Positions 1-9,475 of a DNA stretch of 64,000 nt are shown here, one piece after another. The position numbers and the translations under genes were made by a program. The DNA lies in NCBI GenBank assembly GCA_039810605.1, contig JBDHXH010000001.1, positions 1 to 64,000 of the forward strand, given 5' to 3'. Below the pieces are notes generated by a model that was given only the letters and a program-made list of their open reading frames with translations, made no database searches and had not been told where the DNA came from. Position 1 is the stretch's first letter, and every line of letters starts with the position of its first letter. This DNA is from JAGPCH01 sp039810605 (GTDB lineage Bacteria > Bacteroidota > Ignavibacteria > Tepidaquicellales > Tepidaquicellaceae).

Positions 1-50
1 AAATTTATTCTTAAATTTCTAAGACAAGATAATCGAATCCTGTACGAAAT

Positions 51-1578
51 CTACGCCGGTATTTGCCGGCGTTTTCTCTTTACAACAGGAATTGATGCTT
101 TGATTTCTGATGTTTGTATGAGAAACCATTTGTTAAAGTTGACACCTTTCTCTGAAATTTCTTTTTCAAAGATTTCTATTCCGGAAACATCCCTGGATTC
201 TCTTAGCTCAAAAAGTTTGTCAAGATACCGGACAAACTCCTTTGCTCTTTCGCAATGGACTTTGTCTATTTTTCCGTTCCTGACATTATATTCAAGAAAA
301 TGATTGTATGCATCTGTTTCCTGGAGGAAGGCTTCGAAATCATCAAGTTTATATAGGATCATCATCTTAATTTTTTTCAGATTGAATTTATTTCCAATAA
401 ATCTGAAGTTTATTCTGGCAAGTACGTTCAATGCTTCTTTATTTTCACCTTTCATGTGAAGAAGATAAACCTCGGAGATGGCAATGATCTCTTCCCGATC
501 TTGACCTTCTATTTTTTCCCTGTAAGAGCTGACGAAGTCATCAAGCTCCTTGACCTTTCCATTAAGAAACAAGAAGCCGGACCACATTTGAAATACCGTA
601 GGATCAAGTTTATCCCCCGGTTCACACATTAATTGGTTTTCAAATTTAAACTTATATGCATCCAAAATTTCTGAGTCTCTTTCAAATTTTTTATCATTTA
701 TAAAGTATATTGAGGTATAGAGATTTTCATGCAACAATTTTAAGTCTGCTCGTGGAAATGATGAGTAAACTGAATAAAGATACTTCTTAAATCTATGATA
801 ATAAGAAATATCATTAATGTTTGAACACATAAGATACATTAAATAATAACTTTTCAGCATTTTATTCTTTATATCGGAATTCGCACTGATTGAATCAAAT
901 ATTTTAATCATTCTTTCTTCAGGTAAACTTTTTAATAGCATTACTATCGGTTCATTCTCATTCATTGGAGTGATCCCTTTAGTTGAATGCCAGAAAGCAA
1001 AGGTATAAGTTTTCAAGATTTCTAATAGCGCTGATGTCAAGGACAAGTTTTGATATCTTGAAATTCCTTCACTCATTCCGGTTTCGGGATTGTTGATCTC
1101 TTTATTGGAAATTGTCAATTCAAGAATTCTAGATTCATTTCTTAGGACTTCTTCCAATGAGATTGTATTTCTATATACTAATTCCGGATCAAAACTCCTG
1201 TTAATCCTTGAATTCTTACCATAAATATTTGGACTTAATTTTCTTTCGTTAAGAACAGAGTGCAGGATGGAAATGTTTGCAGACTCATTTGATCTAGTTT
1301 TAAGATAAATTACAATCCTCTGTCATCCGCGTCAAACCATAAATCAAATTTTTCATTACACCGTAGTTAAATTTTTTATCCCCAAACAGCTTATTCCATA
1401 TATTTTCTTTTCTCAAATCTTCCGATCTATAGTCCGGATAATAGCCTTTTATCACGTTAAACAACTTGGCTATCCCCGATTTTTTATTATGAAAAGGAGA
1501 ATTCAGGAAGTCGGTAAATTCTCTTACCTCTTCTTGTGAAAAGGTCTGAATTATTTTCAGCGCTGTTGTCTTTATCAT
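51..1578 (-). pseudogene. Frameshifted helical protein, paralogue of the gene at 1728-3254
   Basis: Two adjacent minus-strand frames together match the full length of the intact neighbour at 1728-3254. The upstream frame (1578 down to 1300) carries the family N-terminus, including IIQTFSQEEV, NSPFHNKKSG and MKNLIYGLT. The downstream frame is open without a stop from about 1322 to 51 and carries the remaining roughly 420 residues. Dropping one base near 1317 joins them as LTRMTE-IVIYLKTRSNE, which lines up with NLIERYITDKQYESNE of the neighbour. This is therefore a one-base frameshift: either real gene decay or a sequencing error. A start at 1157 (TTG) would be an artefact of the break. The last codons sit in a small GC hairpin (arms 53-59 and 66-72). 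Function is unknown; the predicted character is all-helical. Confidence 0.7.
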
Positions 1579-1727
1579 ATTCTAATGCGATGCCTTATTA
1601 TTTCTCTTACTGCTTAATTATTTTCCACAAAGGAAGTTAGAGTTGTAGGAAAAAACTGAAATTGCTTCACTACCTTTTCAAAATTTCCAATTTATTAAAT
1701 TTACTTCTACTTTGTAAAATGATCGTT

Positions 1728-3254
1728 CTACAATTTGGATCTATACAATCTCTTATATTTCACGTCATACAGTTCTTCTGCTTTCTTGTAAAACCATTGT
1801 TTGAAATCATGATTGCCTTTATTCATTGCATTCAAGTATTTTTCAATTTCCTTTTGTTCAGGATTGTCACGTAAAGCAAAAAGATTCTTTAGGTCAGTAT
1901 AAAATTCTTTAACTTTCTTCAGACGTAGCTTTGCTGCTTCGGGACCAACATAGTTAGTGTATCTACAGTAATGCATGTGTGAATCAACTTGAGAAAGAAA
2001 TAAATCATAATCATTGAGTTCATAGAAGATCATAGCCTTGATCTTTTTTGAATAATTATTCATGCCAGGCAATTTGAAACTAACTCTTGAAATCAGTTCG
2101 AGAGCATTTATGTAGTCTGATCTCATAAACAAAATGATTGCTTCAACAAGTTTTCTTGTGGGTTCTCTATCTTTGACATTTGTCAGATTATGGTGATAGC
2201 AAATATAGAAATTTTCGAGATCTGTCAATCTATTCTGAAGAAAGAATAAAGAAACGTATGGTATAAATTGAAGTGTATTGATTTCATTGTTTCTATCAAG
2301 AACCAAATTATTACAGAACTTAAAATCATAAATGCTGAACCATTCGCTGTCTTTGTCAATGTGGGGATTGTCACACCAGGCCATTAAAGCTTCGAGAACG
2401 GATGTAAAATCATCTATATTCGATTTTGGCAAACATCTGAAATTTTCAAAGAAAAAATTTTTAAAATTACGATATTCCTTAACGCTACCCGGATTATCAA
2501 CTGCGATCAAGCAAAGATATGCACATTTAACTAATACAAATTTTGCAGGGGACCGTTTTTCTAACACTATAAGTATTTTGCTAAAAACATCCCCCTTTAG
2601 AACGGAAAGTATTTCTGACACGATGTTTAATTCTTCATTCTCAACCTTATCATTTAGGCTCAAGGCATGTGTCATAATGTGGATGTAGACACCCTGTGTA
2701 AGAAAATTGCAAACTACAAGTTCTTTTGCCAATTGTCTGTCATTTGTCAAATTAACGGTTGGATCCAAAAAGTGACTAAGCCACATCTTTGTGTCGAGAA
2801 CTTTTAATGCATTTTGATAAAACTCCTCCGCAGAAAGATCTATCTTATACAAATTCCTATCATCCAACATCTTATCAAATTCATTGTTCATTTTAAGTAT
2901 TGATTTGATGATTCTTCGATCAGCAAAAGCCTTATATAAGTTGGCAAACTTCTGAATTTCATTTGACTCATATTGTTTATCGGTGATATATCGCTCAATT
3001 AAATTGGTCAAATCATAAATTAGATTCTTCATTGTTCCGTAGTTATACTTTTTCCCGGGATAAATCCTTTTCCACAGATTTTCCTTCAATAGTTCATCAG
3101 AAACATAATCCGGATAACTCTTCTTAATCTCGTGAAACAATTTCACAACACCGGATTTCTTGTTGAAGTATGGTGAACGTAGGAAGTCGGTAAACTCGCA
3201 AATCTCCTTTTCGCTGAAGGTCTGAATGATGTTTAGCGCATTTGTCTTATGCAT
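1728..3254 (-). CDS. Hypothetical helical protein, Bacteroidota-type family
   Basis: I do not recognise a function. The 508-residue product has no signal peptide or membrane segment and is rich in Leu, Lys, Asn and Phe, suggesting a stack of helices like TPR proteins. The first 90 residues form a conserved module (NALNIIQTFSEKEI, FTDFLRSPYFNKKSG, KYNYGTMKNLIYDL) shared with the broken copy at 51-1578. The same pattern of a short helix, a phenylalanine-rich strand and an NxLxxLIY segment recurs distantly in the gene at 54695-56164. The ATG start at 3254 is supported because the conserved module begins immediately after it. It is probably a tandem duplicate of its broken neighbour, 149 bp away on the same strand. 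Confidence 0.7.
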   Translation of the reverse strand: MHKTNALNIIQTFSEKEICEFTDFLRSPYFNKKSGVVKLFHEIKKSYPDYVSDELLKENLWKRIYPGKKYNYGTMKNLIYDLTNLIERYITDKQYESNEIQKFANLYKAFADRRIIKSILKMNNEFDKMLDDRNLYKIDLSAEEFYQNALKVLDTKMWLSHFLDPTVNLTNDRQLAKELVVCNFLTQGVYIHIMTHALSLNDKVENEELNIVSEILSVLKGDVFSKILIVLEKRSPAKFVLVKCAYLCLIAVDNPGSVKEYRNFKNFFFENFRCLPKSNIDDFTSVLEALMAWCDNPHIDKDSEWFSIYDFKFCNNLVLDRNNEINTLQFIPYVSLFFLQNRLTDLENFYICYHHNLTNVKDREPTRKLVEAIILFMRSDYINALELISRVSFKLPGMNNYSKKIKAMIFYELNDYDLFLSQVDSHMHYCRYTNYVGPEAAKLRLKKVKEFYTDLKNLFALRDNPEQKEIEKYLNAMNKGNHDFKQWFYKKAEELYDVKYKRLYRSKL

Positions 3255-3589
3255 AATAAATTTTACTTAGGTAAACAATATATCACTTTCAGATTGTGAT
3301 TTTTTTTCACTGTTGAAAATGATATGGGAGACTCCGAAAATGTCCTTATGATACTTTAATAAACTGAACTTTCAGCATATCACAGAAGTGAATTTTAAAT
3401 AGTAAAAGCTGTGATTAAATGCTTGTCGGACTGCTAATTACAGTTCTTGATTTATTTTGGGGGTGTAATCTTTCAATATTTCTCTTTGCCTTCTACCTTC
3501 ATTCTTCATATTTTGACAGCAAAGTAATATAGGAATTCTTAGTATTCCCGTCAATTAAAATATTTGTTAACTTCAAACGGAAAAACAAA
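3255..3589. other. Intergenic region between divergent genes
   Basis: This 335-bp gene-free stretch separates the helical-protein gene (minus) from the secreted propeller gene (plus), so promoters for both should lie here. I see two small inverted repeats: ATCAC/GTGAT (3282-3286 and 3296-3300, followed by a run of T) and ATCACAG/CTGTGAT (3379-3385 and 3409-3415). They share the half-site ATCAC and could be operator-like, but short arms like these also arise by chance in AT-rich DNA. A TTGACA-like hexamer near 3517 has no convincing -10 partner. I find no coding potential. Confidence 0.3.
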
Positions 3590-4813
3590 ATGAAAGCAGC
3601 AAAACAAATTCTGATCTTAGCTATTTTAGCTTTAAACTCCCAACTTACAACCGCAGATTGGACCGTAACGCCCGGTGTTGGGACTGCTGATGGCATTACA
3701 CTTTATGCTGACGGTCAAACAATTTATGCAGGTACCTATTTTGGAGCTTATAGGTCAACTGATAATGGCAATAGCTGGACTTCAATAAACAATGGATTTG
3801 CCAATTCAATGCACAGAGTATATGATTTTTACAGTAATAGTGGAAAACTTTGGTGCGCAACGGAAGGAAGCGGATTATATTACTCGACAAACAATGGTAA
3901 TGTATGGAATCGTGAACATGGATCATATTTGACCTACTCCTATGCGATTGCTGCAAGCAGTCAATATATTATTGCCTCCAGCGGAAGTTATTGCTATTAC
4001 TCAACAAACATGGGAAGCAATTGGATCATAATGGATCAGGGATTCGACCCTGATGGTAAAAGCGGGATTGTGATCAAAGACAATTATGTGTATTCTGAAA
4101 CATCACTTTCATTTCTTGGAAGCACTTCGTGGAGTTCTATCGAAGGTAATTTATCAGGAAACTCAAGATATGTAAATCAGCTCATTGCCAGCAACAACAA
4201 ACTTTTCATTGGTACTGAAGCAGGCATCTGGTCATCAACAAATAACGGTACCAACTGGACAAATCTGAACACAGCTCTTTCTACAGCTCAAATTAGGTCC
4301 ATAGCAGTTCGTGATTCAGTAATAATTCTTAGTTCATTTTCAAATTCCTCACAAAGTCATATTTATATTTCCAGGAATAACGGATCCAATTGGAGTGAGA
4401 TAAGTACGGGATTACCCGCAAATCCCCGGGTCGAGCGACTTGCCTACAATTCAAACTACGTCTTTGCAATTACGGAAAATGGATTTGTCTATCGCAGACC
4501 ATTTTCAGAAATTGTCATTGGCATTACTCCAATTTCAACTTTAGTTCCGGATAATTTTTCTATTTCTCAAAACTATCCAAATCCATTCAATCCCACAACA
4601 AACATAAACTTTTCTGTCCCGAAAACAGGTCTCGTAAAGATAACTGTCTTTGATATTGCAGGAAAAGAAATATTTGTAATTGTAAATCAACAGTTGACTC
4701 CGGGAAGTTATAAAGTTGATTTCGATGGAAGCAAATTGTCAAGTGGGATTTATTATTATACGCTGACTGCTGGTGACTTTGTAGCGACGAAGAAGATGAT
4801 GCTGGTAAAATGA
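3590..4813 (+). CDS. T9SS-secreted beta-propeller (BNR/Ycf48-like) protein
   Basis: This 407-residue secreted protein starts with a signal peptide (MKAAKQILILAILALNSQ, cleavage near residue 22). Residues about 30-300 hold repeated units of the form YRSTDNGNSWTSINNG, YYSTNNGNVW, WSSTNNGTNWTNL and YISRNNGSNWSEI. These are the SxDxGxxW Asp-box repeats of BNR/sialidase-type beta-propellers, also seen in photosystem II assembly factor-like proteins. The last 80 residues are a type IX sorting domain: SQNYPNPFNPTTNINF, then GLVKITVFDIAGKE, then SSGIYYYTL and a closing KKMMLVK. It is probably exported by T9SS and released or anchored at the surface. A lytic or binding function cannot be decided; no sialidase catalytic set is evident. 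It stands alone on the plus strand. Confidence 0.85.
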   Translation: MKAAKQILILAILALNSQLTTADWTVTPGVGTADGITLYADGQTIYAGTYFGAYRSTDNGNSWTSINNGFANSMHRVYDFYSNSGKLWCATEGSGLYYSTNNGNVWNREHGSYLTYSYAIAASSQYIIASSGSYCYYSTNMGSNWIIMDQGFDPDGKSGIVIKDNYVYSETSLSFLGSTSWSSIEGNLSGNSRYVNQLIASNNKLFIGTEAGIWSSTNNGTNWTNLNTALSTAQIRSIAVRDSVIILSSFSNSSQSHIYISRNNGSNWSEISTGLPANPRVERLAYNSNYVFAITENGFVYRRPFSEIVIGITPISTLVPDNFSISQNYPNPFNPTTNINFSVPKTGLVKITVFDIAGKEIFVIVNQQLTPGSYKVDFDGSKLSSGIYYYTLTAGDFVATKKMMLVK

Positions 4814-4918
4814 TAATATATAAATTCCAAGAGTAATTTTATTTTAGTTTTTTCTCTTAGAAGAAATTATGTAAGTCCAAAAACCAAACTAAGTACAAAA
4901 CAAAAAAAATCTTATATC

Positions 4919-5167
4919 ATGACAGCATTCTTTGCATTTCTTAGTTTCATTCCGATTGCTATCGGAGCAATACTGATTTTTGCAGGACTTAATAAAAAGG
5001 TTGAATCGCAGACAACTATAAGTAACATGACAGCCGGTGAAGCTGTAAAGACAGGCTGGAGCTACTATTTTAAATACATAATGATAATATTGGGAATAGG
5101 AATGGTCGTAGTCGGAGGATTATTATTAATTTTCAATGTCATCCTGGGAATGATTTTTCAGGTTTAG
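4919..5167 (+). CDS. Small two-helix membrane protein, unknown function
   Basis: The 82-residue protein has two hydrophobic segments, about residues 3-23 (FFAFLSFIPIAIGAILIFAG) and 51-80 (YIMIILGIGMVVVGGLLLIF), joined by a polar loop containing SNMTAGEAVKTGW. It begins at an ATG 105 bp after the propeller gene. I do not recognise the family. Support is membrane-like composition and an uninterrupted frame; the alternative is a chance ORF, which the clean helix-loop-helix pattern makes less likely. Confidence 0.55.
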   Translation: MTAFFAFLSFIPIAIGAILIFAGLNKKVESQTTISNMTAGEAVKTGWSYYFKYIMIILGIGMVVVGGLLLIFNVILGMIFQV

Positions 5168-5567
5168 TTTTTTGTATATTTTTATTTTGAGTTCTCTCTT
5201 GGTATCTCCATTTACGGTAGTATATTGGATATGTCCTTAATACATGGAGGGCAAAGTTGCAAAAAGCTTGATGAACTTTGCCCTCCCCAAAGAACATCTT
5301 CAATGATTGAAGCCATTGCTGCTAACACAGAAACTGCAAATTAGAATTCGCAACTGATTCAACTTTCCTGATTGCACTGTTCCTTTAATTGTGAATGCCG
5401 CAGGTCAAATCTAAAAAAATTTTCCTTTCTTGTATTTTCCTTCGAACCCTAATTTATCTTGATTTACATTCAAAATAGAATCTTTTCACATAACTTATCT
5501 TGATAATCTAAGAAAGTTGGCAAAAAGTTTCTTTAATATTGGATAGATTCGCATTCCGAAGGTGTTC
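5168..5567. other. 400-bp gene-free region with hairpin
   Basis: Apart from the hairpin at 5246-5286 listed separately, this stretch holds a 10-bp direct repeat TTATCTTGAT (near 5455 and 5499) and no credible reading frame. A short frame running over about 5290-5344 (MIEAIAANTETAN) could be a gene remnant, but I recognise nothing in it. The region lies between the end of the small membrane gene (plus) and the end of the sugar dehydrogenase gene (minus), so terminators rather than promoters are expected. Confidence 0.4.
5246..5286. repeat. Perfect 13-bp inverted repeat (hairpin) without T tract
   Basis: GGAGGGCAAAGTT at 5246-5258 is perfectly repeated in inverse as AACTTTGCCCTCC at 5274-5286 around a 15-nt loop. 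Neither strand has a T run after the stem, so a classic intrinsic terminator is not obvious. It sits between two convergent genes. It may be an RNA hairpin, a relic of a mobile element end, or a bidirectional attenuator. Confidence 0.75.
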
Positions 5568-6725
5568 TTAATTCTTCAATGTAAGTTTCATAATTTTATC
5601 ATCGCCATCACGAACCGAGCCTCTTCCGTCGCGATTGCTGGTTGAGAAATATATTGCGCCGTCAGGTCCCTCGGTTATGTCCCGAATCCTTCCTAAATTT
5701 ATTCCTTCAAGCTTTTCATGAGAAAGGATTTTCGTAGGATCATCTTTGTCAATAATTACCCTCATTATGGTATTGCCTCTAAGACATCCGACGAAAAAAT
5801 TATTTTTGAATTGAGGAATCTTATCCGATTTGTAAAACATTCCTGAAGCCGGCGCTATTGCCGGAGTAAATTCAAGAACGGGTGAAATCATCCCTTCTTT
5901 ACTTTCGCGGTGGGACACAACAGGCCATCCGTAGTTTCCTCCTTTAACTATGATGTTCACTTCATCACCTCCTCCGGGTCCGTCAAATCCCGACGGTCCG
6001 TGTTCTGTTGAATACATAATCTTCGTTCCAGGATACCAGTCTATACCCTGGGAATTTCTATGACCATAGCTCCAGACAGGATTACCTTTAAACGGATTAT
6101 CTTCAGGAATACTTCCATCGGAATTGATGCGAAGAATTTTTCCATAAAGCGAATTTACATCCTGCGCAAGCTCTCTCTCCCCTGCATCGCCTGTGGTAAT
6201 ATAAAGTTTTCCGTCAGGTCCAAACCGCAGCCTGCATCCGGCGTGATACCTTTCTGCAGGAAGATTGTCCAAAATAATTTTTTCATCAGACAATCCATCA
6301 GTACCATCCGTAAATCTTACAACTCTTACTTTGAGCCCGTTTCCTTTTTCATAAGCGTAGCTTAGGTAAATGTGTCTATTGTTTTTATAATCAGGGTCAA
6401 GAGCTAATCCCATGAGTCCCTCTTCGCCGTTTGACGATACTTCGTCAAAAATTTTAAGCGGCTTGTCAAGAAGTTTACCATTCTCTATTACTCTTAGCTT
6501 TCCGTTTCTTTCAGTTACCAGAATCCTGTTGCTGTCGGTAAATACAATTGACCACGGAACATAAAGATTTTCTGCAACAATGCTTATGCTTAACGAGGGG
6601 AGTGAGTCACCACGCTGCGTCAAGACTTCTGGTTGATTTTCGGAGTTGGTTTTACAGGAAGAAAAACAAAAATTGAGAACAGCAAGAATCTGTATCAGGA
6701 AATATGACATAATCTTAAGATGCAA
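5568..6725 (-). CDS. PQQ-dependent sugar dehydrogenase (soluble aldose type), lipoprotein
   Basis: This is a six-bladed propeller of the glucose/sorbosone dehydrogenase family (YliI/Asd-like), which oxidises aldose sugars with pyrroloquinoline quinone in the cell envelope. Diagnostic stretches in order are LYVPWSIVF, EEGLMGLALDPDY, RYHAGCRLRFGPDGKLYI with TTGDAG, YGHRNSQGIDW, STEHGPSG, GGDEVNIIVKGGNYGWP and ITEGPDGAIYFSTSNRDGRG. The N-terminus is a lipoprotein-type signal peptide ending in CFSSC, suggesting lipid anchoring at the cysteine near residue 24. A start at the second Met (6710) is equally plausible. Whether the organism makes PQQ is not shown here. It follows hutI by 81 bp on the same strand. 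Confidence 0.85.
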   Translation of the reverse strand: MHLKIMSYFLIQILAVLNFCFSSCKTNSENQPEVLTQRGDSLPSLSISIVAENLYVPWSIVFTDSNRILVTERNGKLRVIENGKLLDKPLKIFDEVSSNGEEGLMGLALDPDYKNNRHIYLSYAYEKGNGLKVRVVRFTDGTDGLSDEKIILDNLPAERYHAGCRLRFGPDGKLYITTGDAGERELAQDVNSLYGKILRINSDGSIPEDNPFKGNPVWSYGHRNSQGIDWYPGTKIMYSTEHGPSGFDGPGGGDEVNIIVKGGNYGWPVVSHRESKEGMISPVLEFTPAIAPASGMFYKSDKIPQFKNNFFVGCLRGNTIMRVIIDKDDPTKILSHEKLEGINLGRIRDITEGPDGAIYFSTSNRDGRGSVRDGDDKIMKLTLKN

Positions 6726-6806
6726 AATAAAAAAATTTTTTCAGCATGAAGTATTTCATTCAGGAAATGTAACATAACTTCCCTCATAAAAGTCATTCCG
6801 ATAAAA

Positions 6807-8087
6807 TCAACAGTTGTAAATGACCTTTCCTTTCTTTATCACAGTTTCCAGATTATTCACTCCGAAATTATATACGAGATATTTATAAGACGGCATGTCA
6901 AAAATCAACAAGTCGGCTTGTTTTCCGGTTTCAATACTTCCAACTTTGTTTTCCATGTTGATTGCGAACGCGGAATTTATTGTTACGGCATTCAGGATTT
7001 CTTCCGCATTCATTTTCAGTTTCAGAGAGGCAAGAGACATGATTATTTGCATGTTTTCTGTCATACAACTTCCGGGATTGAAGTCGGTAGCAAGCGCAAC
7101 GGGAACATTTTTGCTGATCAACTCCCGGGCCGGGGCATATTCAATATTCAGAAAGTATGATACACCGGGAAGCAGGGTTGCGATAATTTCTCTGCCGCTT
7201 CGGGATTTATTGTAATGTGAAAGCTTGTCAATGTCTTTCTGTTTCAGCACTTCAAGATGATCAACCGAAGCAGCATTGAACTTAATCGCAACATCAATTC
7301 CGCCTATTGAATTAAATTGATCTGTATGAAGCTTCGGCACTAATCCGAATTTGTTACCCATCGAAAAAATTTTTTCTGCATCTTTTCTGTCAAAATAATT
7401 TTCTTCCACAAACACATCTATGAATTTAGCTTTATTCTCTTTGTTGACAATCGGAATAAGATTATGACAGATTTCTGAAATATATTCTTCCTTGCTCGAT
7501 TCAGGAGGAACTGCGTGAGCTCCGAGAAATGTAGGGACAATATCAAGTCCGAATTCATTTTCCGCATTAAGCTCATTCATTATATCAAGAATCTTCATCT
7601 CATTTCCCGCATCAAGTCCGTAACCGGATTTTCCTTCGATGGTTGTGGTTCCATATCTAACAAACTTCTTAAGCCTTTCTGCAGCTATGGATTTGAGTTT
7701 TTCTCTGGATGAATTCCTTACGGCATTTACGGTTGAAATAATTCCACCGCCTGATTTCGCAATCTGCTGATATGTCTTGCCCGCAAGTCTCATTTCGTAT
7801 TCATCTTCGCGTGACCCTGCAAATACAAAGTGCGTATGTGAATCAACGAACCCCGGCATTATTACTTTATCCTTTCCGTCAACAATTTCATACTTCGTAG
7901 CATTGCCTGCTGAAAGAAATTTCTTCAACTCTTGATTACTTCCAACAAAAGAAATTTTTTCTCCTTCAATGAAAACATTGGCGTTTTCACGTAGTCCTAT
8001 ATCTGATTGCTTCTTGCCAGACTTCGGATAACGAGGCTTATTCCCGCAGGTAACTAATTGTTTTATGTCCTTTATGAGAATTGACAT
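6807..8087 (-). CDS. hutI: Imidazolonepropionase
   Basis: HutI hydrolyses 4-imidazolone-5-propanoate to N-formimino-glutamate in histidine degradation in the cytoplasm. The protein is a metal-dependent amidohydrolase: the first metal site is in GFVDSHTHFVFAGSR, followed by YEMRLAGKTYQQIA, GGGI, KSGYGLD, the HAVPPE segment, KLHTDQFNSIGG and the ATDFNPGS aspartate motif. Length (426 residues from the chosen start) is normal. I start at the second in-frame Met (8087, MSILIKDIKQL) because the family begins there; the frame is open to an upstream ATG at 8105. No hutH, hutU or hutG is in the window, so the rest of the pathway must lie elsewhere. Confidence 0.93.
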   Translation of the reverse strand: MSILIKDIKQLVTCGNKPRYPKSGKKQSDIGLRENANVFIEGEKISFVGSNQELKKFLSAGNATKYEIVDGKDKVIMPGFVDSHTHFVFAGSREDEYEMRLAGKTYQQIAKSGGGIISTVNAVRNSSREKLKSIAAERLKKFVRYGTTTIEGKSGYGLDAGNEMKILDIMNELNAENEFGLDIVPTFLGAHAVPPESSKEEYISEICHNLIPIVNKENKAKFIDVFVEENYFDRKDAEKIFSMGNKFGLVPKLHTDQFNSIGGIDVAIKFNAASVDHLEVLKQKDIDKLSHYNKSRSGREIIATLLPGVSYFLNIEYAPARELISKNVPVALATDFNPGSCMTENMQIIMSLASLKLKMNAEEILNAVTINSAFAINMENKVGSIETGKQADLLIFDMPSYKYLVYNFGVNNLETVIKKGKVIYNC

Positions 8088-8187
8088 CAGCGTTATAAAC
8101 ATCAAACCCCAAATTTCCTATCTGAAATTCAGGGTTGTAAAATTCTAAAAATTCTAAACTCAAAATTGATTGAGACTCAATCCCGGA

Positions 8188-9195
8188 TCATACAACTTCT
8201 TTAAGAACCTGTTTCTTCAGTTCATCAATTTCGCTGACTCTCCAACAAGCAGCTTTATGACCCGGCTCAATTTCAACAAGCGGCGGTTCATCAACCCAGC
8301 ATTTGTCTATGACAAAATCGCATCTCGTACAGAAGTGACATCCTTTGGGATAACTTGTAGGCGGAGGCACTGTTCCTTCAATAGTGGCGAGTCTTCCTTT
8401 TTTCTTGTTGAGTTTCGGAATTGAATTCAGCAAGCCAATCGTGTAAGGATGTTTTGGATTATAAAATATCTGGTTGACATTTCCGTATTCTGCAACTTTT
8501 GAAGCATACATCACGGCTACCCGTGTGGAAACTTCCGCAATCACTCCCAGGTCATGAGTAATCATGATCACACCCATTCCCAATTCTTTTTGCAGCTTAC
8601 TGATAAGTTCAAGTATTTGAGCCTGCACCGTAACGTCGAGAGCTGTGGTCGGCTCATCGGCAATAAGGATTTCAGGATTGCAGCAAAGCGCCATTGCAAT
8701 CATTATTCTCTGTCTCATTCCGCCTGAAAGCTGATGCGGATACTCGCGGTATCTCTGCTCCGGAGCAGGTATGCCAACAAGCTTCAGCATCTCGATTGCT
8801 TTTTCCTTAGCGGCTTCTTTTGAAAGTTTCTGATGAAGTATAACCGCCTCTTCAATCTGATCACCGCAAGTAAATACAGGGTTAAGCGAAGTCATGGGCT
8901 CCTGGAAAATCATTCCGATATCATTGCCTCTTATTCCCTGCATTTCCTTTTCCGAAAGTTTCAGAATATCCTTTCCTTTAAAGAGTATTTCGCCTCCTAC
9001 GACTTTGCCGGGAGGACTTGCAATCAGACGCATTATCGAAAGAGCCGACACGCTTTTTCCGCATCCTGATTCGCCCACAAGTCCGAGCGTCTCGCCTTTA
9101 TCTAATTCAAAACTGACATCATCAACGGCTTTGGCAACGCCGTCATCGGTAAAGAAATATGTCTTTAGATTTTTAACTTCAAGAAGTTTTGACAT
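8188..9195 (-). CDS. Peptide/nickel ABC transporter ATP-binding protein (OppD/DppD type)
   Basis: This is the ATPase subunit of an oligopeptide-type importer. Walker A is GESGCGKSVSA (about residue 40), the signature is LSGGMRQRIMIAM, Walker B is ILIADEPTTALD, and the H-loop is MITHDLGV. The C-terminal oligopeptide extension is present (HPYTIGLLNSIPKL, then the cysteine-rich GCHFCTRCDFVIDKCW). Length (335) is normal. No permease, binding protein or OppF partner adjoins it, so this ATPase is separated from the rest of its transporter or serves one encoded elsewhere. It lies about 100 bp upstream of hutI on the same strand. Confidence 0.9.
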   Translation of the reverse strand: MSKLLEVKNLKTYFFTDDGVAKAVDDVSFELDKGETLGLVGESGCGKSVSALSIMRLIASPPGKVVGGEILFKGKDILKLSEKEMQGIRGNDIGMIFQEPMTSLNPVFTCGDQIEEAVILHQKLSKEAAKEKAIEMLKLVGIPAPEQRYREYPHQLSGGMRQRIMIAMALCCNPEILIADEPTTALDVTVQAQILELISKLQKELGMGVIMITHDLGVIAEVSTRVAVMYASKVAEYGNVNQIFYNPKHPYTIGLLNSIPKLNKKKGRLATIEGTVPPPTSYPKGCHFCTRCDFVIDKCWVDEPPLVEIEPGHKAACWRVSEIDELKKQVLKEVV

Positions 9196-9282
9196 GGAAT
9201 CTTCCGCAAAAATTTGTTTTGAAATTAATTTAATTATCGTTTTGATTCAAGTAATTTAGTGAATTGAAGATAATTGAAAATC

Positions 9283-9401
9283 CACATCCGTCCAAAACGC
9301 ATGACGGAAGGAATGATAGCATTTTGATCACCCCCGGTCTGCAGACATTGACCGCGTCAAAACTGTTTAAAACGGTTTTGGCCCTGCCCGATCCGGATTG
9401 C
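9283..9401. repeat. Dispersed intergenic repeat with central palindrome, copy 1
   Basis: The core (9336-9401) matches 50057-50122 at roughly 80% identity without gaps. It contains the palindrome AAAACTGTTTAAAACGGTTT (one mismatch in this copy). The similarity weakens toward 9300. A reading frame of 66 codons covers it, and the frame of the other copy gives a related peptide (PGLQTL/PGLWTL, FKTVL). The position in front of accC and the palindrome argue for a non-coding repeat rather than a gene. Confidence 0.75.
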
Positions 9402-9475
9402 TCTTCCAATTTCGTTCCTTTTTATAACGATGTGCATTCGTTAAATTATATTCTTCAAATCTAAGACCTTATTAC

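Noticed and set aside
9264..9464. 66-codon reading frame before accC
   Set aside because: It overlaps repeat copy 1. A related frame in copy 2 arises from the same repeat, and there is no start signal or family.
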